A DNA stretch of 64,000 nt from Tillus elongatus. Lineage: Eukaryota > Arthropoda > Insecta > Coleoptera > Cleridae. Position numbers and translations under genes: made by a program. How positions within the stretch are numbered: the first letter of the stretch is position 1; the number at the start of each line of letters is the position of its first letter. The stretch lies in contig OZ023262.1 in NCBI GenBank assembly GCA_964006375.1, positions 95,210,976 through 95,274,975 of the forward strand, read 5' to 3'. The notes beneath the pieces were generated by a model, which saw only the letters and a list, made by a program, of their open reading frames with translations, was not told the origin of the DNA and ran no database searches. This document shows positions 40,231 to 52,269 of the stretch, one piece after another.

Positions 40231-41240
40231 ATATGTTGTAGTGATTTGTGTTTTTAAAATGTACTTATGTTATATGTACCATTACATCCCAAGTGTAATA
40301 TTAGCTTGCCTTCTAGCTAATGTCAACTATTTTAGAATTTGCTCTTTTCTGTTTTTGTACACCCTCCTCTTTGTCATGGAAATCCGACTGACTAAAGATT
40401 AAGGAAAAATTCCTAAAATAGATGCACCTAATGACCTTTATGGATAATAGCATGACATTGCATGAGCTGGGTATTGATCTGTGTCTCTTTCTTTGAAAGA
40501 CGACCACTTTCCTTGTTACTTGTTTACATAGTTAAATATTCATTAGGGCAATGAGTATCAATAAGGGATATTCTTCTCTTAAAGGGATGTATCTTTGTAT
40601 TTTATTTCAAGGGAGCTTAATTTAAATGTTAAAGGAATTTTTCATCTTGGTATATAGCAAGTTTGGCTAGGAAAACCAAAACCGTTTCGAACCGTAGAAG
40701 AAGCCGCTGCTGCAGTGAGTGCCGTTTTTTTTTAGCAAATTTATAGAAAAAATAACTGTATGCAAGTTTTCGAGTTTTATAGCACTCGCAAGAATTTTTT
40801 AAAGCTAGGAAAATAAATCATTCCTTACTTTAAAATTGCATTGTAAGTTACGAAAAATTTAGATTAGAAGTCTGGATGCAGCAAGTGCATTATAGTAGCG
40901 AATTTTTATAAAAAATTCAAACCTAAACAAATAGTATCGAGAATATTAATTTGTTTCAAGAAATTGTTTTTTAAAAAATTATCAAAAACGTTGTTTGACG
41001 AAAACTAAGATCTTGCTTAACACATTTCCTACGATATTTGTCACCCACGACCTGCATTTGTTTTACAACCTGTGCTAAGAAATCACAAATTTTAACGTTT
41101 TAAATCGTCACATTGGTGTCCTAGGAATAGAAACCATTATATTTTTAGGTATGTTTTTTTGCTGCCTTTCTGCCTATTTGCACCAGAAAATCCTTATCTA
41201 TAATTTGTAATGGGTTCAGCTAATCACATATAATATAAAA
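40230..41240. other. No gene recognised
   Basis: AT-rich; a terminal repeat fragment (GGATGCAGCAAGTGCATTATAG) at ~40,875. Confidence 0.5.
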
Positions 41241-41249
41241 TTTTAATGT

Positions 41250-42837
41250 TCAAGGTACAATGGACTCTAATTCATCTACATAACTTGAAACCGGTATACG
41301 ACGAATTCAACAAACTCAAAGAATATTACTATATCATTACTAAATCTTTAAAATCACGAATTTAGAAAAGAATACCATAATTATCTTATAACTATCAACT
41401 ACACAGTATGTAACACGGATCGATCAAACATTTGCTAGAATCTTTCCACAAACCGACAGATACAAAAGAGGCCTAATTAACGGACTAGGATCAACCTTCA
41501 AATTTGTCACCGGTAATCTAGACGCGGGGGTGGAGAAATAATTAATAAAGCGCTGGACGTGTTAGCAAACGATCAAAAGGAAATGCATGAGTTAAAGAAA
41601 GAACAAACCTCATTCACGATCGACGCCATAAACGAATTTAACAATACATTAGCATCACTGGTTCATAATCAAAATCAAATAGCACATAAAAACAATAAAC
41701 TTCAGTTTGCAACGAGAATGTTAATCGCTGATCAGTTGTTGGCTTATAATCGATCTCAACTTTTGGAAATATTTGCTCAGATAGGCAAATTAAATAGCAA
41801 TATAGAATCAATAATACTAACAACAGAAAAATGCAATAACTTTTGCTAAATTAGACACGTATCACACATATATACTAGGCCCTAAATTTATAAAAAAAGA
41901 ACTGGAAACAATACTTAAATATATAATATCATCTGCTTCAAGATGGATCACTCAAAACGACATAATCCTCTACGAAAAATGTTTTAAAATTAAATGCTTT
42001 CAGAACGATTACAAAATTATTTTTCAAATTCAAATTCCATTGATAGAAAAGTCAGACTATGCATTTCACCAAATGTATTCCGTACCTGTACCAAACCAAC
42101 AAAATTCCTACTCAATGATTATCCCACATTCAAATTACCTTCTTCTCAACGAGAAACTATATGCGTTGAGAAGTCAACCATGACAAGAGCTACAGAATCA
42201 ACTATACTTCTGCGAAGACGACATAAAGATCAGCATAGACGACAATAATCCATGTGAAGTCCGACTTATCACTCTACGAAAACCAATCAAAAGCTGTGTT
42301 CAAGAACCAGTCAAAATTACGAAATCATCTGTCGCAAGATATGGCAATTCACAATACATAGTAATCACACCAGAGGATGCCAAAGCCAACCTAAAATGTC
42401 CAGACCGTGAAAGAAATAAGATACTAACGGGAACTTACATATCCACCCTTAAAACCAAATGTCTTCTCATGGTAAATGGACAGATACACAAACCAGGTTC
42501 AGGACCCACAGAAGCACAACACACATCCGTTATTCCAGTTCCAGAACTACCCGAAACAGCACATACCATTCATGTCGAACTTCCAAGCCTGAAACTGGAG
42601 AACGTACCGCTCCACGATCTGGAAACCATCAAGACGCAACATCCGTTTCCAACCACCATCCATTTTCCGATGTACCATACAAGTATCTGGACCATTATAA
42701 TATACGTCGGCATAGCATTCATCGCCATCGTCTTACTGATCAAGTGCATTAGGAATCTACTTTCCAGAAAACATGAAGAACAGGAGTCTACAGACATCCC
42801 CTTGCGAATCGTTGGACCACAAGGCTCCGTCTCCTAA
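41250..42837 (+). pseudogene. Env-like gene remnant of an insect errantivirus/gypsy-type retroelement
   Basis: A glycoprotein-type gene in several plus-strand frames. Near 41,467 a basic KR pair precedes a Gly-rich start like a cleavage site with fusion-peptide region. A 96-codon frame (41,559-41,849) follows with a long Asn/Gln/Leu heptad-like stretch. Frames at 41,994-42,248 and 42,469-42,837 carry the rest; the last has a transmembrane helix at residues ~71-94 and a basic cytosolic tail of 28 residues. Stops and at least three frameshifts break it. The layout matches the F-type env of insect errantiviruses (baculovirus F-like). No gag or pol is adjacent. The 3' flank to ~43,180 is AT-rich with AATAAA; an LTR is possible but not proven. 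Confidence 0.65.
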
Positions 42838-43980
42838 TACGGTAAGGAGATAACAAGTATCATAATTTACACCATCGCTTCTCAGGACTGTCCGTTACAT
42901 TCACACGTCCCACATATCAAATTACATCATAGTCAACATGCCGATAAGCACGCTCCTTGTATATTGCAATCTAATCATTCAGCAGTAAGCGTGGATACAG
43001 CCAGATCAGCACGTTGTATTCCCTGAATATCTTCATGAGAACGGCAACCGTCATCACCTTCCCAGGTTTAGTTTTAATATAAATAAGATGTAATTTTAAT
43101 TATACGATTCATTCTATTATAAGTTTTGTAACTGTTACTATGTACATTTAAGTAGTTAAATAAATATTTTTTAAAAGTGAACTGATGTGCAACAATTGTT
43201 AATTCGCGGTTTAATTTTGCGCGAATTTAATAAATTAAATAAATGCATTAGAAATGCCTGCTTTATATATACTCACTTTTAATGCTATTTTCTTTAAAGT
43301 GGATTAAATAAATTAGATGAAGTAATTAAAAATGCCTGCCTCATTACACAGCTTTTATTAACATTTTAGTATAATATTATGTACAAGTGAAACATTAGCT
43401 TTCAAAAATTAAAAAATAATACACAACACTTTAAAACCAGTGGCAATTAGTGCAACCCATAAAAAAAATTTGGCAGTCTGGTGTAAAAGTTTGTATCTGC
43501 AAAAAGAAAAATGCTATTATTAATAAACAATTTTAGCTGATATGAAAAACGAATTAAATTGTCAATTGGTAAAGTCCAAAGATTTAAATCAATCAAAGTA
43601 ATACTGTTACAAATAAGTTATAACTTTTATACTGCTGTAATAATCTACTCCCCTCAGAAAGACTTTTTCATTAAATAAAATAAATTTGAATAATGAATTT
43701 CATGATAAAATTATGTTTAGTAATAGTTGTATTTCCCCAGGCATAAACTTCTATAACGAACTAGTCGTTGATTTTTAAAAGAAAAATTTCAATTTTCTTC
43801 CTCTATCCCTTCCCTTTCTTTTAAAGTGATATTACTCACAAGCAACACAGACCATCCGCGTATGAGCATCTACCTGTCTACTAAATTTTATACGAATAAT
43901 GTAATATTTCACCACTGTATGATCAACCCTTATTTAAGGTTTTTGAGAAAATGTCAGGTCCGTCGGAATATTTGAATTTA
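42838..43980. other. 3' flank of env relic; nothing else recognised
   Basis: 42,838-43,180 could be untranslated region or LTR of the env-bearing element; the remainder is AT-rich with no frames. Confidence 0.4.
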
Positions 43981-43984
43981 TGTT

Positions 43985-44800
43985 CTTAAAAAATCTTATA
44001 CGAATCACAAATGGAAATGCAGCAGGCTATGATGGCATGGTACCTGAAATCATCGAACATATGAGAGTCGATGGCGAAAGAAATGTGCCTGCTAGTTTGT
44101 CAGGGGACCCGAAGATAAAAAAGTTCCCCTAGACTGCCTAATTAGCATAACAGTGACAATATTTTAAAAAAGGTGACATCTTGAATTGTCAAAATTTAGA
44201 TGAATATTACTGCAGAGTGTGCCCGGTGAAATAAAGTGTATACAGAAACAGACTCAGAAGTCAAATAGAGTCGAAAATAGGAGCTTCACAAAGTGGTTTT
44301 AGAGAAGCTTATGGTATACAAGACCATATTTTCAGCATCAAACAAATGATAGCAAAATTGAATGGGGCACAGATGTGTTTTCGGCATTCATATACTTGGA
44401 GAATTTTTCTGACCGAGCAGCAAGAACGTATATACCCACAACATAAATTATGTTAGGATGAGGGGTATCGAATGAAAAAAATTTGTAACTGATGGTGGCC
44501 TGAAACAGGGAGGGGTGCTAAGCCCTCAATTGTTTATTGTTTTCATGAACGAGAACATTGAAAACCCAGGATGAAGAAAGTGCAACTAGGATACAAGAAC
44601 ATAGCCGGTGTGGCTAACAGAATGTGCATTCGCAGACGACCTTGTAGTATTTGGTCCAGGGGATATTGTCCTAAATAACTTGATAGCTTGCAAAAGAGAA
44701 CTGAACGCATGCATAGAAAACACATTGTATATACCGTGCAATGAACAGCAACTTTTGTGAAAAAGAGAGCTGTTGGCACAAACAAAGCCCACAGTATTTA
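43985..44800 (+). pseudogene. LINE reverse transcriptase remnant
   Basis: Reads ITNGNAAGYDGMVPEIIEHM (NGKApGyDgi.pE motif), then FKKGDILNCQNLDEYY, IGASQSGFREAYGIQDHIFS, GGLKQGGVLSPQLFIV and AFADDLVVFGPGD (catalytic F/YADD at ~44,630). These are RT motifs 1-5 in order, interrupted by stops and frameshifts. No endonuclease or RNase H. Similar to RTE/CR1-type RTs; the clade is not certain. Sequence from 44,800 to 45,240 shows nothing firm. Confidence 0.7.
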
Positions 44801-45994
44801 AAATTGTATATCAGTCTACCTTGACATTTGTAAGTGAGTCATGGGTACTACCCACGACAAAGAAATGCTAAATAATTGATAATAAAACCTCACACAAGTT
44901 ATGCAAAACACTTATTAGAAAGAAGCGAAAATGTCACTCCAATAATGACATGTCAATCAGTTTGCCAGTGTCAACTCTACAAGTACTTCAGACAAGCGAG
45001 TCGAAGCACTGTGAATATTGTGCCAAGAAGAAGGCAATCTTCTACACCAACTCCTATGACAAGGTTGTGGTTCCGGTAACTTAGACAGCAAAGACAAAAG
45101 GGACAAAAACTACAGAACCCTCTGGCTAGGTTGTGGACTTTAATAAAGGATAAAAAGCTGGACAGATATATCAGTCAATAACCACCCCAAAACATAAAAC
45201 TATGTAAACAATTAAGATAAAACTTAATTTTATCTCAATCATTACCCATTACCATAGAATCGTTAATACAGAAGCTCTAGCTAAATGTTCTCTAACTTGC
45301 ATAAATGTTCATCTCGGTCATTGAAGTAAAATCAGGTGTTATCCTACCTGCGACTTAAATTATGATCTTCTGTGCTGAGAAAGCGTTAGAGTATATCTAA
45401 ATGTCACGGAGACAAATTTCGCTTTGTCCAACTCCTCCCTAAACTTATTCTAATCTTATCAGTAGATGTCATTGGAATCAAGTAGCTAGTGGTGAAATAT
45501 TGACCCCTATTTTTTATAATTGACCAGAAATGTCGTGGGTTGTTTGGACGTGGCATGTTCTTCATTAATGACGAAAGTCAGACAGCATAACGACACGAGA
45601 TGTAGTAAACCAAAACCTATTTAACGTTGTAGTGGATTTTCGTAAAAAAATCACTAATAAGGAGATCGCGCCTTTTGAATTAAAAAAAAATGTCTTCAAT
45701 TGACTGCGAACAGGTATCCGGGGTCATTTTTAATTTTTATCTTCAATCGCGTCTTGTTACATTTGAGATAAAAATTCAAACAAAAAAGTTATGAGTCATT
45801 TTCTGTTGGTCGAGGGCAGTTTTGGCCTCTGAATTTTACGGGATCTACATTAAATTTGCATCATGAATTAAAAATTGTATTAGCTACTAGTGTACCAAAG
45901 TTGAAAAGAATCCCTTCCGGATAAAAAATATTTAGACCCTGTAAATTTGCGTAGCATAACCTCTTGAATTTTTTGCTCATCATTCCTGGACACC

Positions 45995-45995
<1 letters not shown>
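44801..45995. other. No gene recognised
   Basis: Short frames only; the small repeat fragment at 45,640-45,740 lies here. Confidence 0.5.
45640..45740 (+). repeat. (TA)n-bearing repeat, short pre-array fragment
   Basis: CACTAATAAGGAGATCGCGCC and AGGTATCCGGGGTCATTTTT without an array after it. Confidence 0.6.

Positions 45996-46067
<72 letters not shown>
45996..46067. repeat. (TA)n array
   Basis: 72 bp, tail side of the second SINE type. Confidence 0.97.
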
Positions 46068-46070
<3 letters not shown>

Positions 46071-46283
46071 ACACCACATTAGACAAACTCCTCCCCCAGA
46101 AGTCTTTGACCTGTGCAAGGGGAGCTTACATACATATATAGGCAAAGGACGCCATCTATAACTCATAAGAAGTCGGCCTTTCCACACTCGTGTGAAAAAG
46201 ACCGACTGTCCGAATACGGGACTCGAACCCGCGGCTTCCTAGTCTAATTAGATAGGTTACTCACCTTGCGAACTGAGCTAGTC

Positions 46284-46286
<3 letters not shown>
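46068..46286 (-). mobile_element. Second tRNA-derived SINE type between two (TA)n arrays
   Basis: Minus strand head TAGCTCAGTTCGCAAGG (A box, 46,264-46,280) and GGTTCGAGTCC (perfect B box, 46,219-46,229) with CCG/CGG T-stem. After it lies an unrelated body with a hairpin AGTCGGTCTTTTTCACACGA / TGTGGAAAGGCCGACT. The tRNA fold lacks a good acceptor stem, and the body continues, so this is a SINE, not a tRNA gene. Both ends run into (TA)n. Confidence 0.6.

Positions 46287-46376
<90 letters not shown>
46287..46376. repeat. (TA)n array
   Basis: 90 bp, head side of the second SINE type. Confidence 0.97.
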
Positions 46377-46379
<3 letters not shown>

Positions 46380-47089
46380 TGGTGTTTCCTCTAAAGCTCA
46401 TATTAGAAGTTATTCAAGTTCTGAAAGCGTCAGTCATTTGAAAATTTGTGTACAGCGGTTTTCCCTTCATTCTTCTTTAAAGAAAATATTTTCAAGATCG
46501 CAGCACTTCCGGTTATACCAGAACTGGGTATCATCTTCATTATTTTGAAAAGAAACATATATGTTTTAGTGCATTTTCAAATTCTCAGTCTTTTTGAAAG
46601 GAATTTCATCAACTTTTCCCATACCTAAGTTTAGCCGTTTTCGAAATATTTAGACTTCTTTGAAAATGTTCACGTATGCATATTCCTTTTCAATAGTCGA
46701 TAACTTCATAGTTTTTTAATATTTTAGAATACAATTCGGCCATCTTAAAGATAAAGGTTGGATCTTTCTATTGACGTAATCAGAACTGCACAAAAATTAC
46801 TCTAACCTCCAAAATGTTAATATGTATTTAGAAAATTTTAGATACTCTTAACTCAATTTCTTCAAATGAAATGCCCCAATTTTTGCTTCATGAAATAAAG
46901 GAACGTTAAATTCTGAATCGATCCGTATAAATATTCCCTCTACCTATATTTGGTAGTTTCCAAGTATGTCTGATTTTTTGGTAATATTTCAGGAAATTCA
47001 TTACTAGCTTTAAAACTGCACCCGTATATAAATCGCCATTACCATGGAAATGACAACTGTCATAACTTTGTTTAACGAACGTCCTCTGT
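46377..47089. other. No gene recognised
   Basis: AT-rich intron-like sequence; I looked for the final FAR exon on the minus strand here without success. Confidence 0.5.
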
Positions 47090-48300
47090 TACAGTAATGT
47101 TGTATGTATGATTCGATAAGTAGAAATAAAAATGGAGGTTCAAAATAATTCAAACGAAGATTTGATGAGCGTATTCTGTATAAGTGGAAAATGTGACAAC
47201 ATTGTGGAGAGAAAACGCCGTTCATTCGACGAGAAAGGTCCTCACTTGCTACTCTTGAATAAATGGAAATTCGAAAGATTCAAATCGAATTTCGGACAAC
47301 TTGGGCAAGCAAATGCAACAAGAAAGAAAACAATGAAATTACTGTTCTGGGTTATTTTCATGCACATTCACATGGTCAATCTGAACAACTGCAATAGATC
47401 TGTATTTGGGAAATCTCTGCACAGTATTTTGAATAACAATAAAATGCTTCAATATTCCATTATAACAGTACGTTTACTAAAACCTGGAGATTATAATCGA
47501 AGAGTCGAATATTATGAAAGTATTTTAAGAAGAATACAGGAAGATCCTTGTTCCCGCAGAAAATTTTGGGGCGGACGATTCAAAATTTAATAGAGATGGA
47601 ATCATCGATGGACGGAAGCTATATCTTTGGGCACAAATTAATCCTCGCTTCACCAGAGAATGATATTTTCAACACAGATTCAGCTTCCATGTGTCCTGTA
47701 TGTTGATGATAATCAGATTACCTTCAAATTTTACGATGAAAATATAACAAGTAAGGGATAGTTGAGAATGCTGAGAGGAGTGATGCTGGGTTTTGCGAGA
47801 ATATGCCATTAAATGTGCTGTATCAGATGGATGGTGCGCCAGTACATTTCACGTATGAAACCAGCAGCTAACGAAGATTTTTAAACATCGTTGGTTTGGA
47901 CGACATAGTCCATCGAGATGGCTTTCAAGATGTTTGGGGACACCTAAAAAAACCTTGTGTACTCTGCTCCAGTGCAAAGCAGACAAGAACTGATGCAGCG
48001 AGTGACAAAAACATTCAGTGAGTTGGATCCAGAACAAATCAGAAGAGTGACAACAACAGAAGTGTGTACCAGAATCCTGAAATGCTGGAAAATAATGAGC
48101 AACACATAGAACACCTTTAATTTAATAATCATTTAAATATTTCATCATGATTTCAGTGTTCAAGTTTGTTTGTAGTACAATTAATTAGTGTTAGTTCTTT
48201 CATAAATACAGAATAAATTCATCAAATCTTGGTTTGAATAACTTTGAACCTTAATTATTCTTTCTATTTATCGAATCATACATACAACAATTACCCTAAA
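47090..48300 (+). mobile_element. Mariner-like element with inverted ends that include coding sequence
   Basis: The first ~100 bp (from about 47,095: TTGTATGTATGATTCGATAA) is repeated inverted at about 48,180-48,295 with ~80 percent identity. The inverted part extends through the start codon and the first ~20 codons of the transposase. Inserted in the FAR intron downstream of the exon at 48,381. Confidence 0.65.
47132..48108 (+). pseudogene. Mariner-like transposase (DUF4817-type N-terminus)
   Basis: Frame of 152 codons from ATG 47,132: NSNEDLMSVFCISGKCDNIV and RRSFDEKGPHLLLLN are the HTH region, and LLKPGDYNRRVEYYESILRR is the pre-catalytic block. After 47,590 the frame shifts. DENITSKGYLRML-like residues (near 47,740) and the FQmDGAPvHf equivalent (YQMDGAPVHF near 47,825) follow, and then LMQRVTKTFSELDPEQIRRV (near 48,030). 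The WP.RSPDLTP segment is degenerate (SIEMAFKMFGDT). Not functional. Confidence 0.7.
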
Positions 48301-48380
48301 AGACGACATTCTACGCTTTTCTACAAATTCCATTTTGAATCACACAGTATAATACCCAGAAACCTTTGTAAAGTACTTAC

Positions 48381-48884
48381 CTTAAAAGCAATTTCCTTGC
48401 ATTTTCGAGATTGGACATATTTTCTTTAAGAAAATACTTCTTAAGGCCGTATGCTATGTCTTTGAAATATTGGTCCTCATTAATGACACTGGGGTCGAAA
48501 TCAAATTCTGCCTTAGCTTTTTCAGATAACTGTTTCCAAACTCGGTCTGTATTATCACATATTATCGTCCATTCATTCCTATTAAAGAAAACAAGGACGT
48601 CATGTAGCTTTGTCACATTTTTGTTATATTTCAAAAATGTTGGCGTCTTCTTTGAAATTCGTAAAAAGAGATCGCATATATATGCTGGCAGCCACTGAAG
48701 TAACCAGTATAAAATTATATATTTAAATCTGCTGCTAGAAAAGATAAAAATCGGTGCCCAAAGTGTTTTGTTCAAAGCATAGGTATAATTGCTAACAAAC
48801 AGATGACTAATCTTACGCCATGTGTCTTTTTGCGGATTATTGGTGAAATTATACACAACAGGCTTCTGATCATTATTGTTTCGC
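48381..48884 (-). CDS. Fatty acyl-CoA reductase, C-terminal (FAR_C / male-sterile) exon
   Basis: The exon encodes about 168 residues of the FAR C-terminal domain. VYNFTNNPQKDTWRKI matches the vYN..s...npitW start. PAYICDLFLRISKKTPTFLK matches the segment before the amphipathic helices, and FFNRNEWTI followed by FDFDPSVINEDQYFKDIAYG and LKKYFLKE match the domain end. It begins after TTTTCAG and ends at AAG|GTAAGTACT. Length 504 nt leaves two bases for the next exon, in register with the preceding exons. The true C-terminus (normally a short exon with a hydrophobic tail) was not found below 48,380; a mariner-like insertion occupies the adjoining intron. No inactivating change is visible. Confidence 0.88.
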
Positions 48885-48954
48885 CTGAAAATCAATAAAA
48901 GTATTTAAAAACATTTTACAGGATGAAAACATAAGTGAAAGAGACCTTATATCT

Positions 48955-49196
<242 letters not shown>

Positions 49197-49237
49197 TTTA
49201 CAACAATTGACATTTAGTTAAAAATTGGTTGTTGGTA

Positions 49238-50640
49238 GGGAGTCGCAAATAGAACGGGTTGTAAGGAAGGGAGTAGACACCCTCTGGCAGCTGCGTCGAG
49301 TGATAGGGAGTTAATCCTCGGATCCTTCACTGGATCTACACTGCGATCGTCAGGCTGAGAATCCTCTATGGGGCGTATCACAGGCGCTATGAGGACGACA
49401 CCATCAGCCGCGATAGACATCCTGTTGATGCTGCCACCGCTTCCCATCTGTGTCAGGAGGGAGGCGATGGCGCCGCATCTCAGAATGCGAGACGCAGGAA
49501 ACTGTTGCGGAAAGGGAGCAGTAATAGAGCATGCAAGAGTCGCCAAGGAGGTGGAAAAGGAAATTACGATTGCCGCCATAAAGGTGCGGGATGCCGAGGA
49601 TGATATTAGGTTGACTAGGCCATACAGCCTCAGGATTCCCAGTAGCGATCAGTGGAGGGAAAATGAGGTTGAATTCCAGACCGCAAGCCTGGTCTGTTTC
49701 CCCGACGGATCCCGTCTGGAGGACCAACAATCCTCCGGGGTAGGAATATACATCGAGGGCTTGGGCGTGCGCGAGAGCTATGCTCTTGGCGCATATACCA
49801 GGGCACTCGAAACAGAGGTGTACGCTATCCTGTCTGTGGCCAATAGACATGATGTGAAGAGGAGCCCCGAGAACTGTGTGTACATCTGCTCGGACAGCCA
49901 GGCAGTCCTCCGGGCAGTATGCGCGGCCAGAATCAGGTCTACACTGGTTCAGGAGTGCGCTGACGCCCTCAGAGGACTAGCCAGGACAAAGGAGATACAA
50001 CTAGTGTGGGTTCCGGGACACTGTGGCGTAGCGCGGAATGTGGTGACGAATAATCTCGCCAGGCTCTATTCCGGGCGGCCGTTCTGTGGCCCGGAGCCGG
50101 AGATAGGTATAAGTAGGAAGACAGTCTCTGTCGCCTTAGACAGGTGGACTGAGGAAGCAATAGAGATGCACTGGGTGACGGTTGGTGGCTGCAGGCAGGC
50201 GAGGGACTTCGTGGAGGGGCCGGACAGAGATAAAGCTGTTTGGCTACTCGGAAAGAGTCGAGCTACGCTTCGCCGCATCCTTGGGGTGCTCACAGGCCAC
50301 TGCGCCCTTAGAAGACACCTCACATTGATAGGCGTAGATAGGGATCCCATTTGCCAGGAATGCGGCGAGGATGAGGAAACGTCCTACCACTACCTGTGCG
50401 AATGCGAGGCTTTTGGGAGTCTTCGAGCAGAATTGTTCGGATCGAAGGCTCTGCAGAGGAATCAGGTAAGTGCCGTCCAATTGAAGACCGTCACGGCCTT
50501 CATCTCGAGGTCGATGCGGTTTGACGACGGAACCGAGGAGGAGTAGTGCCTGGTTGCTGGGGTTGGCAAAAAGGGCCCATGGTGGCCTACTTGCTTGGCG
50601 TTGGTCTCCCCACAACAACAAAATAAATAAATTTGGGTGC
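49238..50640 (+). mobile_element. 5'-truncated GC-rich LINE
   Basis: Begins within the end of RT (RVVRKGVDTLWQLRRVIGS), continues through an open C-terminal frame and ends in ACAACAACAAAATAAATAAA. Base composition is clearly richer in G+C than the neighbourhood. Left side is an (AAAT)n and (TA)n array; no TSD seen. Confidence 0.75.
49368..50546 (+). CDS. LINE ORF2 C-terminal part with RNase H (R1/LOA/I-type)
   Basis: 392 uninterrupted codons. Residues ~8-30 (MRTTPSAAIDILLMLPPLPI) are the thumb region after RT. RNase H spans ~108-232: FPDGS (D113), LETEVYAIL (E150), CSDSQAV (D176) and PGHCGVARNVVTNNLA, where the usual fourth Asp is Asn (228/229). The C-terminus has RRHLTLIGV and a C-x2-C-x8-H-x2-C-type tail (CQECGEDEETSYHYLCEC). 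The open frame indicates a recent insertion, but lost 5' ORF and RNase H change make it dead on arrival or altered. ATG is only the first in frame; the natural protein began far upstream. Confidence 0.8.
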   Translation: MGRITGAMRTTPSAAIDILLMLPPLPICVRREAMAPHLRMRDAGNCCGKGAVIEHARVAKEVEKEITIAAIKVRDAEDDIRLTRPYSLRIPSSDQWRENEVEFQTASLVCFPDGSRLEDQQSSGVGIYIEGLGVRESYALGAYTRALETEVYAILSVANRHDVKRSPENCVYICSDSQAVLRAVCAARIRSTLVQECADALRGLARTKEIQLVWVPGHCGVARNVVTNNLARLYSGRPFCGPEPEIGISRKTVSVALDRWTEEAIEMHWVTVGGCRQARDFVEGPDRDKAVWLLGKSRATLRRILGVLTGHCALRRHLTLIGVDRDPICQECGEDEETSYHYLCECEAFGSLRAELFGSKALQRNQVSAVQLKTVTAFISRSMRFDDGTEEE

Positions 50641-50689
50641 CACTGTTGACTAGAGAAACGCACAAAAACATAATATTTTGGGTGGATAA

Positions 50690-51600
50690 CAAAATCTATT
50701 GTATATTACAGACAAAGATCCAGTTTTTTTTTACGCAAAAGGGCCAAGAAATACCAGAAAACTTTCTTTGAAACTTTTATAGTTTTACCCCATAAAACGT
50801 CAAAGTCGCAATTTGAACCCTAAAAATTGGCAACTTTTAGGCAAAGAAAATGCCGTAAAAAGTGTGTTTTACAAACCCTTAAGTTTCAGCTTCAACCGTC
50901 ATTGTCCTTCGTTTAACTAAAATATATTCAGAAAGTTCCTTTCAAATAGACCCTTTCTCTGATGCTTTGGCAGTATTTTTAGTTTTCAGTTTATGGTTTA
51001 ACAGTCTATAATTTCTAGCGAATTTTAGTAGAAAAAATTGAGTAATGCCGAAACTGCGACTTTTGAATTTTAAAAAGATTGCTTTAAATAAGCACGAACT
51101 AGACTCCATAAAACCCATAACCGGGGTTTGTTTCAGTTTTATCTGTTAACATATATACAGGGTGACGAATTTCTACGGTAAACCTCAATACTGTCATTAT
51201 TATACCAGGTAAGAGAAAAAACTGTATGCGTTAATTATAGGGTGCCTTGAGCTGCATCTTATAAAATAATTTTGAAAATCACAGGGTGGCGCATAAGTCG
51301 TTACTAATTTAAATCGAACATATATATTACTGTATTTTTGCTGTTTTCATCGAATGATGATTCTTGTGTGTAAGGAAGAAAATTTGATAGTGTTTTTGCT
51401 TTTCGAGTTAATGCAATTGTTTTGCAACTTTTTACATAATTGGCACATATCAAAAATTATGACACGTTGTTTTTACAAATAGGTAGCAGATTTCGATGAA
51501 AAATTTTGTACTTTCTCAACAATGCAGTGATTGTGATGAAATATGGTGCATTTCAATTATACAGGTTATACTGGTAACCAATTAAGGCTCGTAGCCTTAT
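50690..51600 (+). repeat. (TA)n-bearing repeat, distal modules, forward
   Basis: CCCTTTCTCTGATGCTTTGG (50,950), CCGGGGTTTGTTTCAG, nested ACAGGGTGACGAATTTCTACGG. Confidence 0.7.
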
Positions 51601-52269
51601 TGGCAATACTCGTAAAACAAAAAAATTGTAAAAATAAACAAAAGGCAGAAACATCAACATTTAATATTTGAGTAAAGCGAAGGAAATAAATAGTACAACT
51701 AACAGGCTGCGTAGCTGAAAATAACTTCTTCTGAAGACACATAACTCACCACTAATTAATTTATTTATTGCATTTATGAAACGATTGGAGAGGCAGAATA
51801 CTAAATATGCAGTTTTTGAAACAAGAGACTACGCGAAACATTTTTACCGATTATCGTAAGTAGCTCCTTAGAGAAACAATAACCTGAAAAGTATTTTCAA
51901 AGTAAAACATCCGAAGCGAGATGATATACCCTCATCGGGGTTTCCTTTCTCTCAATGGGTTCTGTCACCTTTGCTCTTGTTAGAGTTCCGAGAACCAAAG
52001 ATGTAGCTTCTGATTATAGATTAGAACAATCACTGGGTAACTACTTTTACAGAGCAGGGATGAAATGGACCATTTCAAGCGGTCAGAAATTTGATGTTTG
52101 AGTTGTGACGACCTTGAGTATAATGTTGTAAACATTGGAACAGCTCTGAACATTAAGATTCAGAATATTTGTTTGAGAAGCAGAAAGTTACAATGAACGA
52201 ATGGTATAAACACTGCAGCGAATATTTCAACAACTCAATATCACACACAGTATTTACATAAGCTTAAAA
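51600..52269. other. No gene recognised (FAR intron)
   Basis: AT-rich with no repeat-family match or frame. Confidence 0.5.

Noticed and set aside
46200..46290. A tRNA gene on the minus strand
   Set aside because: A and B boxes are good, but acceptor and anticodon stems do not close and the sequence continues into a SINE body.
49404..50692. Minus-strand frames of 63-148 codons
   Set aside because: Antisense shadows of the GC-rich LINE frame.
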